Shown: positions 24,384-33,675, counted from the stretch's first letter. The stretch is 64,000 nucleotides of DNA from Streptomyces sp. T12 (GCF_028736035.1 NZ_CP117866.1:6386001-6450000); one strand, 5' to 3'. Notes: a model not told the origin generated them from the sequence alone. A program made the numbers and translations.

Positions 24384-24911
24384 TCAGGTGTTGGAGCCGT
24401 CCGGCAGGATGCAGAAGGCGACGTGGCTGAGGTCCGCGAAGCCACCGCTGGGGTTGATCGGGGCATGGAGCGTTTCGTCGGCCTCGATCTGGCCGGCCAT
24501 CGTGGGCCGGTAGTCGTAGATGTTGGCGTTGTTGCTGCCCTTGACGATGACCGCACCGGCGGCGAAGGGGCCGCTGAAGTCGAACGAGAGAAGCTGCCCC
24601 TGCTCGCCCTCCGTGACGCCGAGGGTGATCGTTCCGTTCTGGCCCCCGGACGAGAAGTTGAGCACCTCTCCGTCCGCGGGCTCGTCGTCCGTGTCGACCT
24701 CCAGGGTGAACCCGTTGATGTCCTCGCAGTCCGGGTTCACCTCCGCCGTGTACTCAACGGGCGGCACAGCGGCGTCCAGCTGGTCCCCCGCCTGCGCCGA
24801 CGCGGGGGCGGCGAAGGTCACGGCCAGCGCCGTCGACAGGCCGAGGGCGACGAGGTGTGCTCCCCACCTCGGGCGCCGCGATGGGGTCATTGCTCGAGTA
24901 GTCACTCGCAC
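24384..24911 (-). CDS. Secreted protein of unknown function
   Basis: The protein has 175 residues. A basic N-terminus, a hydrophobic core ([16 protein letters not shown]) and an APASAQA-type cleavage site indicate a Sec signal peptide. The mature part is acidic, has no other membrane segment, and contains two cysteines (DCEDINGF and [10 protein letters not shown]) that could pair. The SHVAFC ending resembles short motifs in some surface-exposed beta-rich proteins, but I do not recognise a family. GTG 24911 is preferred because AAGGAG lies 8 nt before it; ATG 24890 is possible. Confidence 0.65.
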   Translation of the reverse strand: MRVTTRAMTPSRRPRWGAHLVALGLSTALAVTFAAPASAQAGDQLDAAVPPVEYTAEVNPDCEDINGFTLEVDTDDEPADGEVLNFSSGGQNGTITLGVTEGEQGQLLSFDFSGPFAAGAVIVKGSNNANIYDYRPTMAGQIEADETLHAPINPSGGFADLSHVAFCILPDGSNT

Positions 24912-25329
24912 GACGAGTACTCCTTCTTGTTCTGGGTGTACCGGCCTTCGCGGACTGTCGCGCCTCTTCCTTCGGCGGCTCGAGCGCTGATTCGCATCCG
25001 CTGCCGGGCATCTGATCATTTACACAATCCGATCAACGCCACCCCCGGGGGATTCCTCTGCCTAGGCCGTCCGGGTTGCGGAGCACCGGAAAGGCCGAGC
25101 GCCGGTGTGTCGTCACGGGCGTTCGGCGAGGCCGTCACACCCCCGTGCGGGCCGGTTTCCGGCGCCTGTGAGCACGTCGTCCCGCGACGGGAAACGCCCG
25201 GTATCAAGTCATGCAAGTAGGACATACATTCAAAAAATGTTGATATAACCCTCACACAGGGCGTGAGCTGCTCCTCCGACGCAGCCGCGCCCCATGTGTT
25301 CGCCGAGGGCCGGGGTCAGAGGGAGAACC
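24912..25329. other. Intergenic region with an AT-rich stretch before the EPS priming gene
   Basis: No gene is apparent. Bases 25201-25250 are markedly AT-rich for this genome, with the palindrome ACATT-N5-AATGT (25226-25240) and TATAAC (25244-25249), a possible -10 box for the downstream sugar transferase. The -35 is unclear. Confidence 0.4.
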
Positions 25330-26802
25330 ATGCGGCAGTTCACCAGCGCGGCGTCAGGGCAGGCGATTCCCCTCACGCCGCACCGGTCCACCACGCCCCA
25401 ACGCCCTGCGCAGGGGTGGTGCGTACCGGTCGCGGTCGGTGCCGACTCCTTGGGGATGGCGCTGCCGACCGGGGTGACCTTCGCGGCGATCGGTGCGGCC
25501 CACCCCGTGCACCAGGCGGTGACCATCACGTTCGTCTGGGTGCTCGTGGGCCTCGCCGCCAGGCGCTACGCATCCTGGACATGGGACGAAGGCGCCCCGG
25601 TCGGACCGGTCGTGCGGGACTGGCTGGTGCTGCTCGGCGCGCTGGCCGTGCTGCGGACCGTATTCGGGCTCGGCGAGCCACCCGCAGCGGTTCTTGCCGC
25701 GCTGTGCCCGTCGTTGGCGGTCACCGTGGTCTGCCGCAAGGCGATCCATCGCCGCATCCTGGCCGTCCGACGCCGCGCCCGAGGGCTTCGACGTGTCCTC
25801 GTCGTCGGTGAGGCCGGGGCCGTGGACGCCGTGGTCGGGCAGCTCGCCGAGCGTACGGACCACGGGTACGTGGTGGTCGGGGCCTGTGTGCTGGGCGAGG
25901 GCGACGTGTTGTCCGGCCTGCCCGTGCCGGCCCGGCTGCGGGTCGGCGTGCCGACCGCCGCGGACGAGGATGCCGTGCCCGTGGCGGAGGCGGCTGAGGC
26001 GCTCGGTGCCGACCTGGTCTTCGTCACCACGGGCAGGCACATGTGCGGGGACCGGCTTCGGCGGTTGTCGTGGGCCCTGCACGACCGAGGCCGCCGGCTG
26101 ATGGTGCTGCCCGGCATCGTCGAAGTGGCCCGGCGCAGGGTCCGTATCGCCTCGGCCGCCGGGCTCACCCTGCTGGACGTCTCACCGCCGACGCGCCGTG
26201 GGCTGCCGACGCTGCTGAAGGCCGCCACGGACCGGGCAGGCTCGCTCGTGCTGCTCATGGTGCTGGCTCCGCTGTTCGCACTGCTGGCGCTCGCCGTGCG
26301 CGTGAGTTCGCCGGGGCCGGTCATCTACCGTCAGGTCCGCGTCGGCCGGGACGGGACGCCTTTCCCCATGTGGAAGTTCCGGACCATGGTCGTGGACGCG
26401 GACCGGATAAAGGGTGACCTGGCGGCGGCGAACGAACACGACGGCCATATGTTCAAGCTGCGCCGGGATCCGCGGGTCACGTCCGCCGGGCGCTTTCTGC
26501 GCCGCTACTCGCTGGACGAGCTGCCCCAGTTGGCCAATGTCCTCCTCGGACACATGTCGCTGGTGGGACCCCGCCCGCCGCTGCCCGAGGAAGTCGCCCG
26601 CTACGACCAGGTGGAGATGCGCCGGCTGAGTGTCAAACCCGGCCTCACGGGACTGTGGCAGGTGAGCGGCAGATCCGACCTGTCCTGGCACGAGACCGTC
26701 TCGCTCGATCTGCGGTACGTCGACAACTGGTCGTGGACCTGGGACATGACGGTCATGGCGCGCACGGTTCGCGCCGTGTTGGACGGGCGCGGCGCCTACT
26801 GA
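25330..26802 (+). CDS. Exopolysaccharide priming polyprenyl-phosphate sugar-phosphotransferase
   Basis: The protein has 490 residues. The N-terminal part has several hydrophobic segments and a Rossmann-like CoA-binding-type domain with VLVVGEAGAVDAVVGQL. A transmembrane helix near residues 305-325 precedes the bacterial sugar-transferase domain, with SSPGPVIYRQVRVGRDG, MWKFRTMVVDAD, RRYSLDELPQL, MSLVGPRPPLPEEV and KPGLTGLWQVSGRSDLSW. Such enzymes load the first sugar-phosphate onto undecaprenyl phosphate. The start is ATG 25330 behind GAGGGAG. It probably initiates the polymer made by the block to 41240, though it is separated from it by an opposite-strand gene. Confidence 0.9.
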   Translation: MRQFTSAASGQAIPLTPHRSTTPQRPAQGWCVPVAVGADSLGMALPTGVTFAAIGAAHPVHQAVTITFVWVLVGLAARRYASWTWDEGAPVGPVVRDWLVLLGALAVLRTVFGLGEPPAAVLAALCPSLAVTVVCRKAIHRRILAVRRRARGLRRVLVVGEAGAVDAVVGQLAERTDHGYVVVGACVLGEGDVLSGLPVPARLRVGVPTAADEDAVPVAEAAEALGADLVFVTTGRHMCGDRLRRLSWALHDRGRRLMVLPGIVEVARRRVRIASAAGLTLLDVSPPTRRGLPTLLKAATDRAGSLVLLMVLAPLFALLALAVRVSSPGPVIYRQVRVGRDGTPFPMWKFRTMVVDADRIKGDLAAANEHDGHMFKLRRDPRVTSAGRFLRRYSLDELPQLANVLLGHMSLVGPRPPLPEEVARYDQVEMRRLSVKPGLTGLWQVSGRSDLSWHETVSLDLRYVDNWSWTWDMTVMARTVRAVLDGRGAY

Positions 26803-26834
26803 GAAGGTTCGGCCCGGTGGCCTGGATCGACCCG

Positions 26835-28541
26835 TCAGGAAAGCCGGCACACCGAATCGAGATTCAGGGAGCGCACATACTGCTCGTCGACCTCGGCACC
26901 GCGGTAGCGCAGCAGGCGTGCCTTCTCGGGGATGCCCGGCGTGCACCGTGAGTCCAGCTTCAGGCGGAGGTCATGACGCAGGTACATCCACATTCCGCGG
27001 ACGACGATCGGTGTGTAGTTGTCCCGGAAGTAGGCGATGTCGTACAGCTTCGAGGCCTCCGACCACATGCCGTGTGTCTCCACCAGGTCGGGTTTGCTGG
27101 CCGCCAAGTACGAGGGCATCGCAGCGAATCCGTCCCGGGCGAGCGCAGCGTTGGCCAGCAGGGCAAGGTCAAGAATCTTCAATTTCGTACAGCACAGACT
27201 CGAGCCCCCGACGTCCGGGGTCAACACGGTCAGTGCCGGCTGTCCCAGCTTCACCCGCACCTCATCCATCGCCTCGCCGGTCATGCGATATGCCGCTGGG
27301 GTGACAGCCACCTCGGTCTCGGGATGGAGCCGTGCGGCGATGAACTGCTTTTCGATGCCGCAGGCCGTGAGGAGAAGCAGCGCGGCGATCACGGCGAAGA
27401 GGCGGGGCGTGGATTTCAGGAAATGCATGACATGAGGCTTTGACAGTGCGACCGCCACCACGCCCAGCGCGATCGCGGCCTGCTCCATCCGTCCGATGTA
27501 GCCCCAGTTCCGGCCGATCCCCAAGTTGAATGCCGCGACAGCCGCGATGTAGCCGAGGCTGAAGCTCGCGACGGGGCGGACACTCCGTGAGCGCATGCGC
27601 CCGAATGCCTCGGTGCCTGCCGACCGCCACCCACTGCGCATGGCGGTCAACGCCGTGATGGCGATGACGGCTGCCGGCAGCAGGACGTAGAGGACCTCCA
27701 CCGCGGCCACGCACACCTGCAGGATGTGCTTGATCGGCGAGTCCGCGCTGTACGGGCTGGACCGCTTCGCCGTCATCGTGTTCGGCAGCAGCGAGCCGAA
27801 CAGCGCCAGGCGAACTGCTGTGAGCACCGTGAAGGAGAGAACGGCCCCCGCAGCCAGGGCCACCGCCGAGCGGTACTCCTTGGAGCAGAGCGCCAGCACC
27901 ACAGCGCCGGCGATGACGTAGCCGACGGCTTCCGCCCGGATCCACGGGGCTGTGGCAGCCAGCAGCATCAGCCCGATCCACGCATGTCGGTGGCCGCTGC
28001 GCAGCAGCCATACGATCGCGAGCGCCGCCGCCGACAGCGACGTCATCTCCATTCCATTGATGGTCTCGTTGAGGAACGGCCCGTACCCGAAGAGCACCAG
28101 GCTGACGATCCAGGCCTGGAGGCGACCGTACTGTCGCAGCATGATGTACAGCAGGGCGGCACCGAGGGCTGCGAAGAGGCCGGACCACAGCTGGCTGGCC
28201 AGGATCATGCCGTCGAATTCCAATGGCAGCCAGCGGTAGGTCCCCGCCATCAGCAAGAACCAGAAGGGGCTCGAAAATCCCTCGACCGTCTCGGAGAGCG
28301 GTGTCAGCGCAATCTGGCCGGACTCGGCGAAGGTGCGTGCAAACGCAAGGGTGATGGATCCGTCGTCCCAGCCGTTCGCCCCGATGAACAGAGCGAGGGC
28401 GGAGTGCATGAGAAGGACCGCGCAGAACAGGCCGTAGGAAAGGGGCCGGTCTGTCTTTTCGGCTGCCCGTCGAGGCGCTGATGCGAGGTCGTCCGTCGTG
28501 CGGCTGACGCCGAGATCGTGTGCCGTCTGCCCAGCGTGCAT
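26835..28541 (-). CDS. GT-C family integral-membrane glycosyltransferase
   Basis: The protein has 568 residues with roughly ten hydrophobic helices and a soluble C-terminal domain of about 170 residues. Near the N-terminus, D59-D60 in GANGWDDGSI sit in the first outer loop, and TVEGFSSPFWFLL follows at about 86-98. This is the Asp-Asp plus VEG(Y/F)xxxxW layout of polyprenyl-phosphate-sugar-dependent GT-C enzymes such as mycobacterial AftB. It probably adds a sugar outside the membrane. The start is ATG 28541 behind GAGGA. It converges on the sugar transferase (32-bp gap) and diverges from the main EPS operon. Confidence 0.75.
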   Translation of the reverse strand: MHAGQTAHDLGVSRTTDDLASAPRRAAEKTDRPLSYGLFCAVLLMHSALALFIGANGWDDGSITLAFARTFAESGQIALTPLSETVEGFSSPFWFLLMAGTYRWLPLEFDGMILASQLWSGLFAALGAALLYIMLRQYGRLQAWIVSLVLFGYGPFLNETINGMEMTSLSAAALAIVWLLRSGHRHAWIGLMLLAATAPWIRAEAVGYVIAGAVVLALCSKEYRSAVALAAGAVLSFTVLTAVRLALFGSLLPNTMTAKRSSPYSADSPIKHILQVCVAAVEVLYVLLPAAVIAITALTAMRSGWRSAGTEAFGRMRSRSVRPVASFSLGYIAAVAAFNLGIGRNWGYIGRMEQAAIALGVVAVALSKPHVMHFLKSTPRLFAVIAALLLLTACGIEKQFIAARLHPETEVAVTPAAYRMTGEAMDEVRVKLGQPALTVLTPDVGGSSLCCTKLKILDLALLANAALARDGFAAMPSYLAASKPDLVETHGMWSEASKLYDIAYFRDNYTPIVVRGMWMYLRHDLRLKLDSRCTPGIPEKARLLRYRGAEVDEQYVRSLNLDSVCRLS

Positions 28542-28920
28542 GCCGTCTGTCCTCGTGTCGGAATCCCGCTCTTTTTCCTTCAGGAATTCAATTTCGACTC
28601 AGCGATGGCATAGTCCATCAATCAGAACGGGCGGCGGTCGCGGGCGCGCTCACAGCCGAGGCCAATCGGGTGGATCTCACGATAAGTCCGCTTGTCTCAT
28701 CGGGTGTGGCGCGCCCGAGCGCTTACGTTCGTGACATGGCGATCATGGCGAGGCAGTCATCCATAGGCGAGATGCATGGGACACGATTACGCGAAGGGCT
28801 CGCCTCACCCAGCTGGTCGACCGCGTCGCTCCAGGTGATTTCGGAATCCTCGCGCACGGACGCCATTGAGGATGTGGCAAGCGGTGATCGTTGCGCCTGC
28901 TCAGGCATGAGGTTGAGAGA
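28542..28920. other. Divergent intergenic region upstream of the main EPS operon
   Basis: This is about 380 bp between the GT-C gene and the CDP-alcohol phosphotransferase. Bases 28570-28625 are relatively AT-rich, consistent with promoters for both directions, but no box pair is convincing. No coding frame is supported. Confidence 0.4.
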
Positions 28921-29625
28921 GTGGACTTCCCCAGCACACTGAAGCAGCTCTCGAAGGCGCAGAAGCCCGCCCGCGGGGTCCCCGGCTACTCACGATTCGT
29001 CAATCGGCCGGCCGGAAGGCTGCTCGCGGCCGCGGCTCACCGTATCGGGCTTTCGCCCAACCACGTGACCGCCGCAAGCGGCCTGGTCACCTTTCCGGCC
29101 ATTGCCGCGATCGCCCTTTACCCCCCCTCACACGCGCTCGCACCATGGGTCGCGTTCGCCTTGCTCGTCGGGTTCGCGCTTGATTCCGCGGACGGTCAAC
29201 TGGCCCGGCTGCACGGGTCGGCCAGCCCTGCCGGGGCGTGGATGGACCATGTGGTGGACTGCGCGAAGATCCTGAGCGTCCATGCGGCGGTTCTGATTTC
29301 GTTCTACCGGTTCTTCGACCTCCCGCGTCCCGTCCTGCTGCTCACCCCGATCACCTTCCAGTTCGCCGCTGTCCTGCTGTTCTTCGGAGGGATCCTGACG
29401 GAACAGCTGAGACGGCGAGGGGACGATGCGCACGTCGGCCCGGTGCGCCCGGCCTCCGCTGCTCGCGGTATGGCGCTGCTGCCCGTGGATTACGGCCTGC
29501 TCTGCCTGATCTTCTTGTTCCTGGGAAATCAGAAGCTCTTCTTCACGCTGTATGTCGCCCTGCTCGCGGCCCACCTGATGCTCGTGCCCGCATTCTTCGC
29601 CAAGTGGTTCCGGGAACTCTCCTGA
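28921..29625 (+). CDS. CDP-alcohol phosphatidyltransferase-family membrane enzyme
   Basis: The protein has 234 residues with several transmembrane helices. The full family signature is present: D88-x2-D91-G92-x2-A95-R96-x8-G105-x3-D109-x3-D113, which binds two metal ions and the CDP-alcohol. These enzymes transfer a phospho-alcohol from a CDP-alcohol to an acceptor alcohol. GTG 28921 is chosen for the upstream GAGG; a TTG ten codons earlier is possible. It heads an eleven-gene, same-strand EPS block whose last gene is a cytidylyltransferase that could make its CDP substrate. The acceptor is unknown. Confidence 0.88.
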   Translation: MDFPSTLKQLSKAQKPARGVPGYSRFVNRPAGRLLAAAAHRIGLSPNHVTAASGLVTFPAIAAIALYPPSHALAPWVAFALLVGFALDSADGQLARLHGSASPAGAWMDHVVDCAKILSVHAAVLISFYRFFDLPRPVLLLTPITFQFAAVLLFFGGILTEQLRRRGDDAHVGPVRPASAARGMALLPVDYGLLCLIFLFLGNQKLFFTLYVALLAAHLMLVPAFFAKWFRELS

Positions 29626-29660
29626 CCCGGTTCATTCCCCTCACAAAGAAGGGTCGACCC

Positions 29661-30209
29661 ATGGCAGACACCGCCGTGCCGACCGCCGTGGAACGCTCCC
29701 TGCGAGGCTTCACCGGAGCCGGCTACGACAAGGGGCGCCCCCTGCTCGTTCAGGCAGCCTGGTTCGCGGTTCTCAACCTCGTCTTCGTGAAGTGGTGGTT
29801 CCCGGCCCGCTGGCGGCCCGTTCTGCTGCGGGCCTTCGGCGCGCGGATCGGGCAACGGGTGCTGATCCGCCAGCGGGTGCGCGTGCACTGGCCGTGGCGG
29901 CTGGACATCGGTGACGACGTATGGATCGGCGAGGACGCCTGGTTGCTGAACCTCGAGCGGATCAGCATCGGCAGCAATGTCTGTGTCTCCCAGGGGGCGT
30001 TGCTGTGCACCGGCAGCCACCAGCGCCTCAGCCCCACCTTCGAGTTCGACAACGGGCCCATCCGCCTGGAGCCCGGAGCCTGGGTGGCGGCGCGGGCCGT
30101 CGTGTTGCGAGGGGTCACCGTCGGTCGTGGCGCTGTGGTGGGTGCCGCGGCGATCGCCCACCGCGACATCGCACCGGCCGAGGTCGTCACGGCGAGGGGC
30201 GTGGGATGA
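29661..30209 (+). CDS. WcaF-type hexapeptide-repeat O-acetyltransferase
   Basis: The protein has 182 residues. After an N-terminal hydrophobic stretch, left-handed beta-helix repeats are visible: IGQRVLIRQRVRV, IGDDVWIGEDAWL, ISIGSNVCVSQGALLCTGSH, GAWVAARAVVLRGVTVGRGAVVGAAA. The CTGSH segment holds the likely catalytic His, as in colanic-acid acetyltransferase WcaF. It probably acetylates a sugar of the exopolysaccharide. The start is ATG 29661, and its stop overlaps the next gene's start (ATGA). Confidence 0.87.
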   Translation: MADTAVPTAVERSLRGFTGAGYDKGRPLLVQAAWFAVLNLVFVKWWFPARWRPVLLRAFGARIGQRVLIRQRVRVHWPWRLDIGDDVWIGEDAWLLNLERISIGSNVCVSQGALLCTGSHQRLSPTFEFDNGPIRLEPGAWVAARAVVLRGVTVGRGAVVGAAAIAHRDIAPAEVVTARGVG

Positions 30210-31318
30210 GGCTCGTTCATGTGGTGACGCTCGTCAGCGAGGACGGAGCGTACGGCGGTCCCACGAGCGTGGCGACGGGACAACTGGAGGAGTGCGCCGC
30301 GCGCGGCCATGAGGTCACGCTGCTGTCCTTGTGGCGAGGCAGAGCCGAGGCACCGGCACGCATCGGCTCGGTTCCGCTGCGAACGCGCCCGGCGCGCGCC
30401 CTGCTTCCTGGCCGCTTCACCGGGATCATGCACCCGCTGCTCGTCAGGGACATGTGGCGTTCCATGGGCAGGGCCGATGTGGTGCACATCCACGCGGGGC
30501 GCGACCTCGTCTCCCTCGCCGCGCTGGCCGTGGCGACGCTGCGGGGAAAGAGGTTCTTCACGCAGACGCACGGAATGGTGGAGCCACGCCACAGGCTTGT
30601 GGCCAAGCTCTTCGACAGCCTGTACGTACCTCTCCTGCGCCGGGCGCGCGGTTGTCTGGTGCTCACCGAGCGGGAGCGGCGGGCCGTGTCCGAGGTCATC
30701 GGACCGCAGGGGCCGCCGCTGCTGACGTTGCCCAACGGGGTGCGGCCCGAGCGCGACGCGGCGGTGGAGCGTCGGCCGCACGCCCCGGAGGTGCTCTTCA
30801 TGGCGCGGCTGCATCCGCGCAAGCGCCCGGAGGCGTTCGTCGAGATGGCCGCCCTGGTCCACCGGAAGCTGCCCGACGCGCGGTTCACCCTGCACGGGCC
30901 GGACGAGGGCTCGCTGCCGACGGTGCGTCAGCTCATCGCCATCCACCGGCTCGGGGATGTCGTCTCCTACGGCGGGGCGCTGTCGTACGCCGAGGCGGTG
31001 CGTGCCTACGCGAAAGCGGCGGTGTACGTGCTGCCGAGCGTGGACGAGCCGTTCCCCATGACCGTGATCGAAGCCATGTCCGCCGGAACCCCGGTGGTGT
31101 GCACGGACACCTGCGGCATGGCGGACGAACTCGCGCGCCGCGGAGCGGCGATCGTCACCGACGGCAGCCCGCAGGCCATGGCCGACGCGGTCTGCGAGCT
31201 GCTCACCGACGAGGACAAACGACATGGGCTGGTGAAGGCGGGCACGCGCGCAGTGGAGGAAGCCTTCTCCATCCACGCGGTGGCAGACCGACTGGAAGAG
31301 CTCTACCGAAATCTCTGA
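30206..31318 (+). CDS. GT4-family glycosyltransferase
   Basis: The protein has 370 residues with a GT-B fold. The N-terminus MRLVHVVTLVSEDGAYGG has the Gly-rich acceptor-side loop. The C-terminal half has VLFMARLHPRKRPEAFVEM (GT4 domain start) and the E-x7-E motif in DEPFPMTVIEAMSAGTPVV, which binds the nucleotide sugar. It is a retaining glycosyltransferase whose donor cannot be told. The start is ATG 30206, overlapping the acetyltransferase by 4 nt, which implies translational coupling. Confidence 0.9.
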   Translation: MRLVHVVTLVSEDGAYGGPTSVATGQLEECAARGHEVTLLSLWRGRAEAPARIGSVPLRTRPARALLPGRFTGIMHPLLVRDMWRSMGRADVVHIHAGRDLVSLAALAVATLRGKRFFTQTHGMVEPRHRLVAKLFDSLYVPLLRRARGCLVLTERERRAVSEVIGPQGPPLLTLPNGVRPERDAAVERRPHAPEVLFMARLHPRKRPEAFVEMAALVHRKLPDARFTLHGPDEGSLPTVRQLIAIHRLGDVVSYGGALSYAEAVRAYAKAAVYVLPSVDEPFPMTVIEAMSAGTPVVCTDTCGMADELARRGAAIVTDGSPQAMADAVCELLTDEDKRHGLVKAGTRAVEEAFSIHAVADRLEELYRNL

Positions 31319-31453
31319 CAGGTCCAGACGGAGGCATCAGGTAACCCGGGGCGGCGCAAGGGCGTGGCATATTGGCCTAATTCGGATAATTGGTGCATAG
31401 CCTACCAGGCGGGTCTCAGTGACCACTGATTCCGGGTTTCTGGAGGAGTTGCC

Positions 31454-32434
31454 ATGACCAAGCAGGTGGACGCCGTTGTTGCCGGAGGCGGGGGATTCAT
31501 CGGTGGGCATCTCGCTGCCGACCTCCTGGCGCAGGGGCTGTCGGTGCGCTGCGTCGACATCAAGCCTCAGTACGAGTGGCACCAACTGCACCGCGACGCC
31601 GAGAACGTCGTCGCCGATCTGTCGCTCCTGGAGAACGCCCGCGACGCCGTCCGGGGCGCCGGCCAGGTGTACATGCTGGCCGCCGACATGGGCGGCATGG
31701 GGTTCATCGAGAACCACAAGGCCGCCTGCATGATGTCGGTGCTGATCAGCACACACATGCTCAAGGCCGCCCACGAGGCCGATGTGGAGCGCTACTTCTA
31801 CTCCTCGTCCGCCTGCGTGTACGCCGCCGGCAAGCAGACCGCCGCGAACGTCACCGCGCTGAAGGAGGAGGACGCGTATCCGGCACAGCCCGAAGACGGC
31901 TACGGCTGGGAGAAGCTCTTTTCCGAGCGCATGTGCCGCCACTTCGAGGAGGACTACGGGTTCACCTGTCGTGTCGCGCGCTACCACAACGTGTACGGCC
32001 CCGCGGGCACGTGGACCGGCGGCCGCGAGAAGGCCCCGGCGGCCGTGTGCCGCAAGATCGCCGAGGCGGCCATCTCCGGGTCGCACCGGATCGACATCTG
32101 GGGTGACGGTCGGCAGACCCGTTCCTTCATGTACATCGACGACTGCCTCCACGGCACGCAGATGCTCATGCACGGGGCCAGCAGTGTCCCCGTCAACATC
32201 GGCTCTTCCGAACTCGTCACCATCAACCAACTGGTCGACATCGTCGAGGAGATCGCGGGCATCCGCTGCGAGCGCAAGTACCAGTTGGACGCGCCGCAGG
32301 GCGTACGCGGCCGCAACTCCGACAACAGCCTGATCCGCGAACTCCACGGCTGGGAGCCCTCGATCCCCCTCACCGCGGGCCTCGAGAAGACCTACGCCTG
32401 GGTCTACGACCAGGTCAAGCTCGCTCGCTCGTGA
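31454..32434 (+). CDS. GDP-mannose 3,5-epimerase
   Basis: The protein has 326 residues, an extended SDR. The NAD-binding GGGGFIG is at 11-17. LAADMGGMGFI, YGPAGTWTGGREKAPAA, WGDGRQTRSFMYIDD and GVRGRNSDN match plant GDP-mannose 3,5-epimerase closely. Catalytic residues Ser119, Cys121, Tyr150, Lys154 and Lys193 keep exactly the spacing of Arabidopsis S143, C145, Y174, K178 and K217. It should convert GDP-D-mannose to GDP-L-galactose, with GDP-L-gulose as by-product. The start is ATG 31454 behind TGGAGGAG, 135 bp after the previous gene. The operon context points to L-galactose in an exopolysaccharide. Confidence 0.9.
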   Translation: MTKQVDAVVAGGGGFIGGHLAADLLAQGLSVRCVDIKPQYEWHQLHRDAENVVADLSLLENARDAVRGAGQVYMLAADMGGMGFIENHKAACMMSVLISTHMLKAAHEADVERYFYSSSACVYAAGKQTAANVTALKEEDAYPAQPEDGYGWEKLFSERMCRHFEEDYGFTCRVARYHNVYGPAGTWTGGREKAPAAVCRKIAEAAISGSHRIDIWGDGRQTRSFMYIDDCLHGTQMLMHGASSVPVNIGSSELVTINQLVDIVEEIAGIRCERKYQLDAPQGVRGRNSDNSLIRELHGWEPSIPLTAGLEKTYAWVYDQVKLARS

Positions 32435-32472
32435 TCGCTCGTGATCGCTCGAATCGGCAGGGAGAGCAGCCG

Positions 32473-33675
32473 ATGAGGATCCTCGTCCACGACTACAGCG
32501 GGCACCCGTTCCAGGCACAGCTCAGCCGTGAGCTGGCGCATCGCGGTCATGACGTCGTTCACTCGACCTGCCCGGCCTACGTCTCCGGGAAGGGCAACCT
32601 CGCCGAAAACGCGGTCGCCGGCCTGCGGTTCGTCACCATCGGCGACCACATCGTGCTGGACAAGGGCGCCTACGTCCGCCGCCTCTTCCAGGAGACCCGG
32701 CTGGGCCTGGAACTGGCCCGACAGGTGCGGCGCGAGAAACCGGACGTGGCGATGCTCGGGAATCTGCCGATCCCGACCCTGGTCGTGGCCGCGTCGGCGC
32801 TGAAGATGCTGCGCATCCCCTGGGTGTTGTGGCACCAGGACATCACCGCGATCGCTCTTCGGAGCTTCGCCGCCGCCGGTGTGTCGAGGCTGATGGGCGT
32901 CGCCGCCAGAGTCTTCGAGCAGGGCGAGAAGTGGTCGGCGCGACGCGCCTCGGCGATCGTGGTGATCGCCGACTCCTTCGTGCGGGTCCACCGGGAGTGG
33001 GGCACGGCCCACAAGGTCACCGTCATTCCCAACTGGGCGCCGCTGGACGAGATCCTCCCCGTGGCCCGCACCAACGCGTGGTCGCAGGAGCACGGCCTCA
33101 CCGGCGTCAGGACCGTGCTGTACTCGGGCACGATCGGCCTCAAGCACAACCCCGCCCTGCTGGTGCGCCTGGTCGAGACGCTGCGTGAGCAGGGCGAACG
33201 GGTCCGCCTCGTCGTCGTCAACGACGGCCCGGCCGTCCCGGTCATCAAGGAGGCCGCGGCCGCCCGAGGCGTCGATCTGACCCTGTTGCCCTTCCAGCCG
33301 TACGAGCGGCTGCCCGAGGTGCTGGGCACGGGTGATGTGCTGGTCGTGCTGCTGGCGGCGGACGCCGGGGAGTTCTCGGTGCCCTCCAAGACGCTGTCCT
33401 ATCTGTGCGCCGGACGCCCGGTGCTGGGCCTGATGCCGGCGGACAACCTGGCGGCGCACCTGCTCCGCAAGGCCGGCTCGGTGGTGTTCGCCCCGGAAGA
33501 GTCCTCGCTGGCGGACGCGGCCACGTGGGTCCGCGAGGTCCTGAACGACCCGGCGCGTGCGGAGTCCCTGGGCAAGGAGAGCCGGGCGCTGGCCGAGCGC
33601 GAGTTCGCCCTGGAGGGCTGCGCCTCGCAATTCGAGGACATCCTGAGGACCGTAAGCCGCTCCCACACCGGCTGA
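32473..33675 (+). CDS. GT4-family glycosyltransferase, WbuB-like
   Basis: The protein has 400 residues. MRILVHDYSGHPFQAQLSREL opens the GT-B N-domain, and the C-domain contains VLYSGTIGLKHNP and EFSVPSKTLSYLCAGRPVLG. The latter is the SVPSK form of the donor-binding region seen in WbuB (L-fucosamine transferase) relatives. It presumably adds one sugar of the repeat unit on the cytoplasmic side. The start is ATG 32473 behind GGGAGAG; an earlier in-frame start has no comparable site. Confidence 0.88.
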   Translation: MRILVHDYSGHPFQAQLSRELAHRGHDVVHSTCPAYVSGKGNLAENAVAGLRFVTIGDHIVLDKGAYVRRLFQETRLGLELARQVRREKPDVAMLGNLPIPTLVVAASALKMLRIPWVLWHQDITAIALRSFAAAGVSRLMGVAARVFEQGEKWSARRASAIVVIADSFVRVHREWGTAHKVTVIPNWAPLDEILPVARTNAWSQEHGLTGVRTVLYSGTIGLKHNPALLVRLVETLREQGERVRLVVVNDGPAVPVIKEAAAARGVDLTLLPFQPYERLPEVLGTGDVLVVLLAADAGEFSVPSKTLSYLCAGRPVLGLMPADNLAAHLLRKAGSVVFAPEESSLADAATWVREVLNDPARAESLGKESRALAEREFALEGCASQFEDILRTVSRSHTG

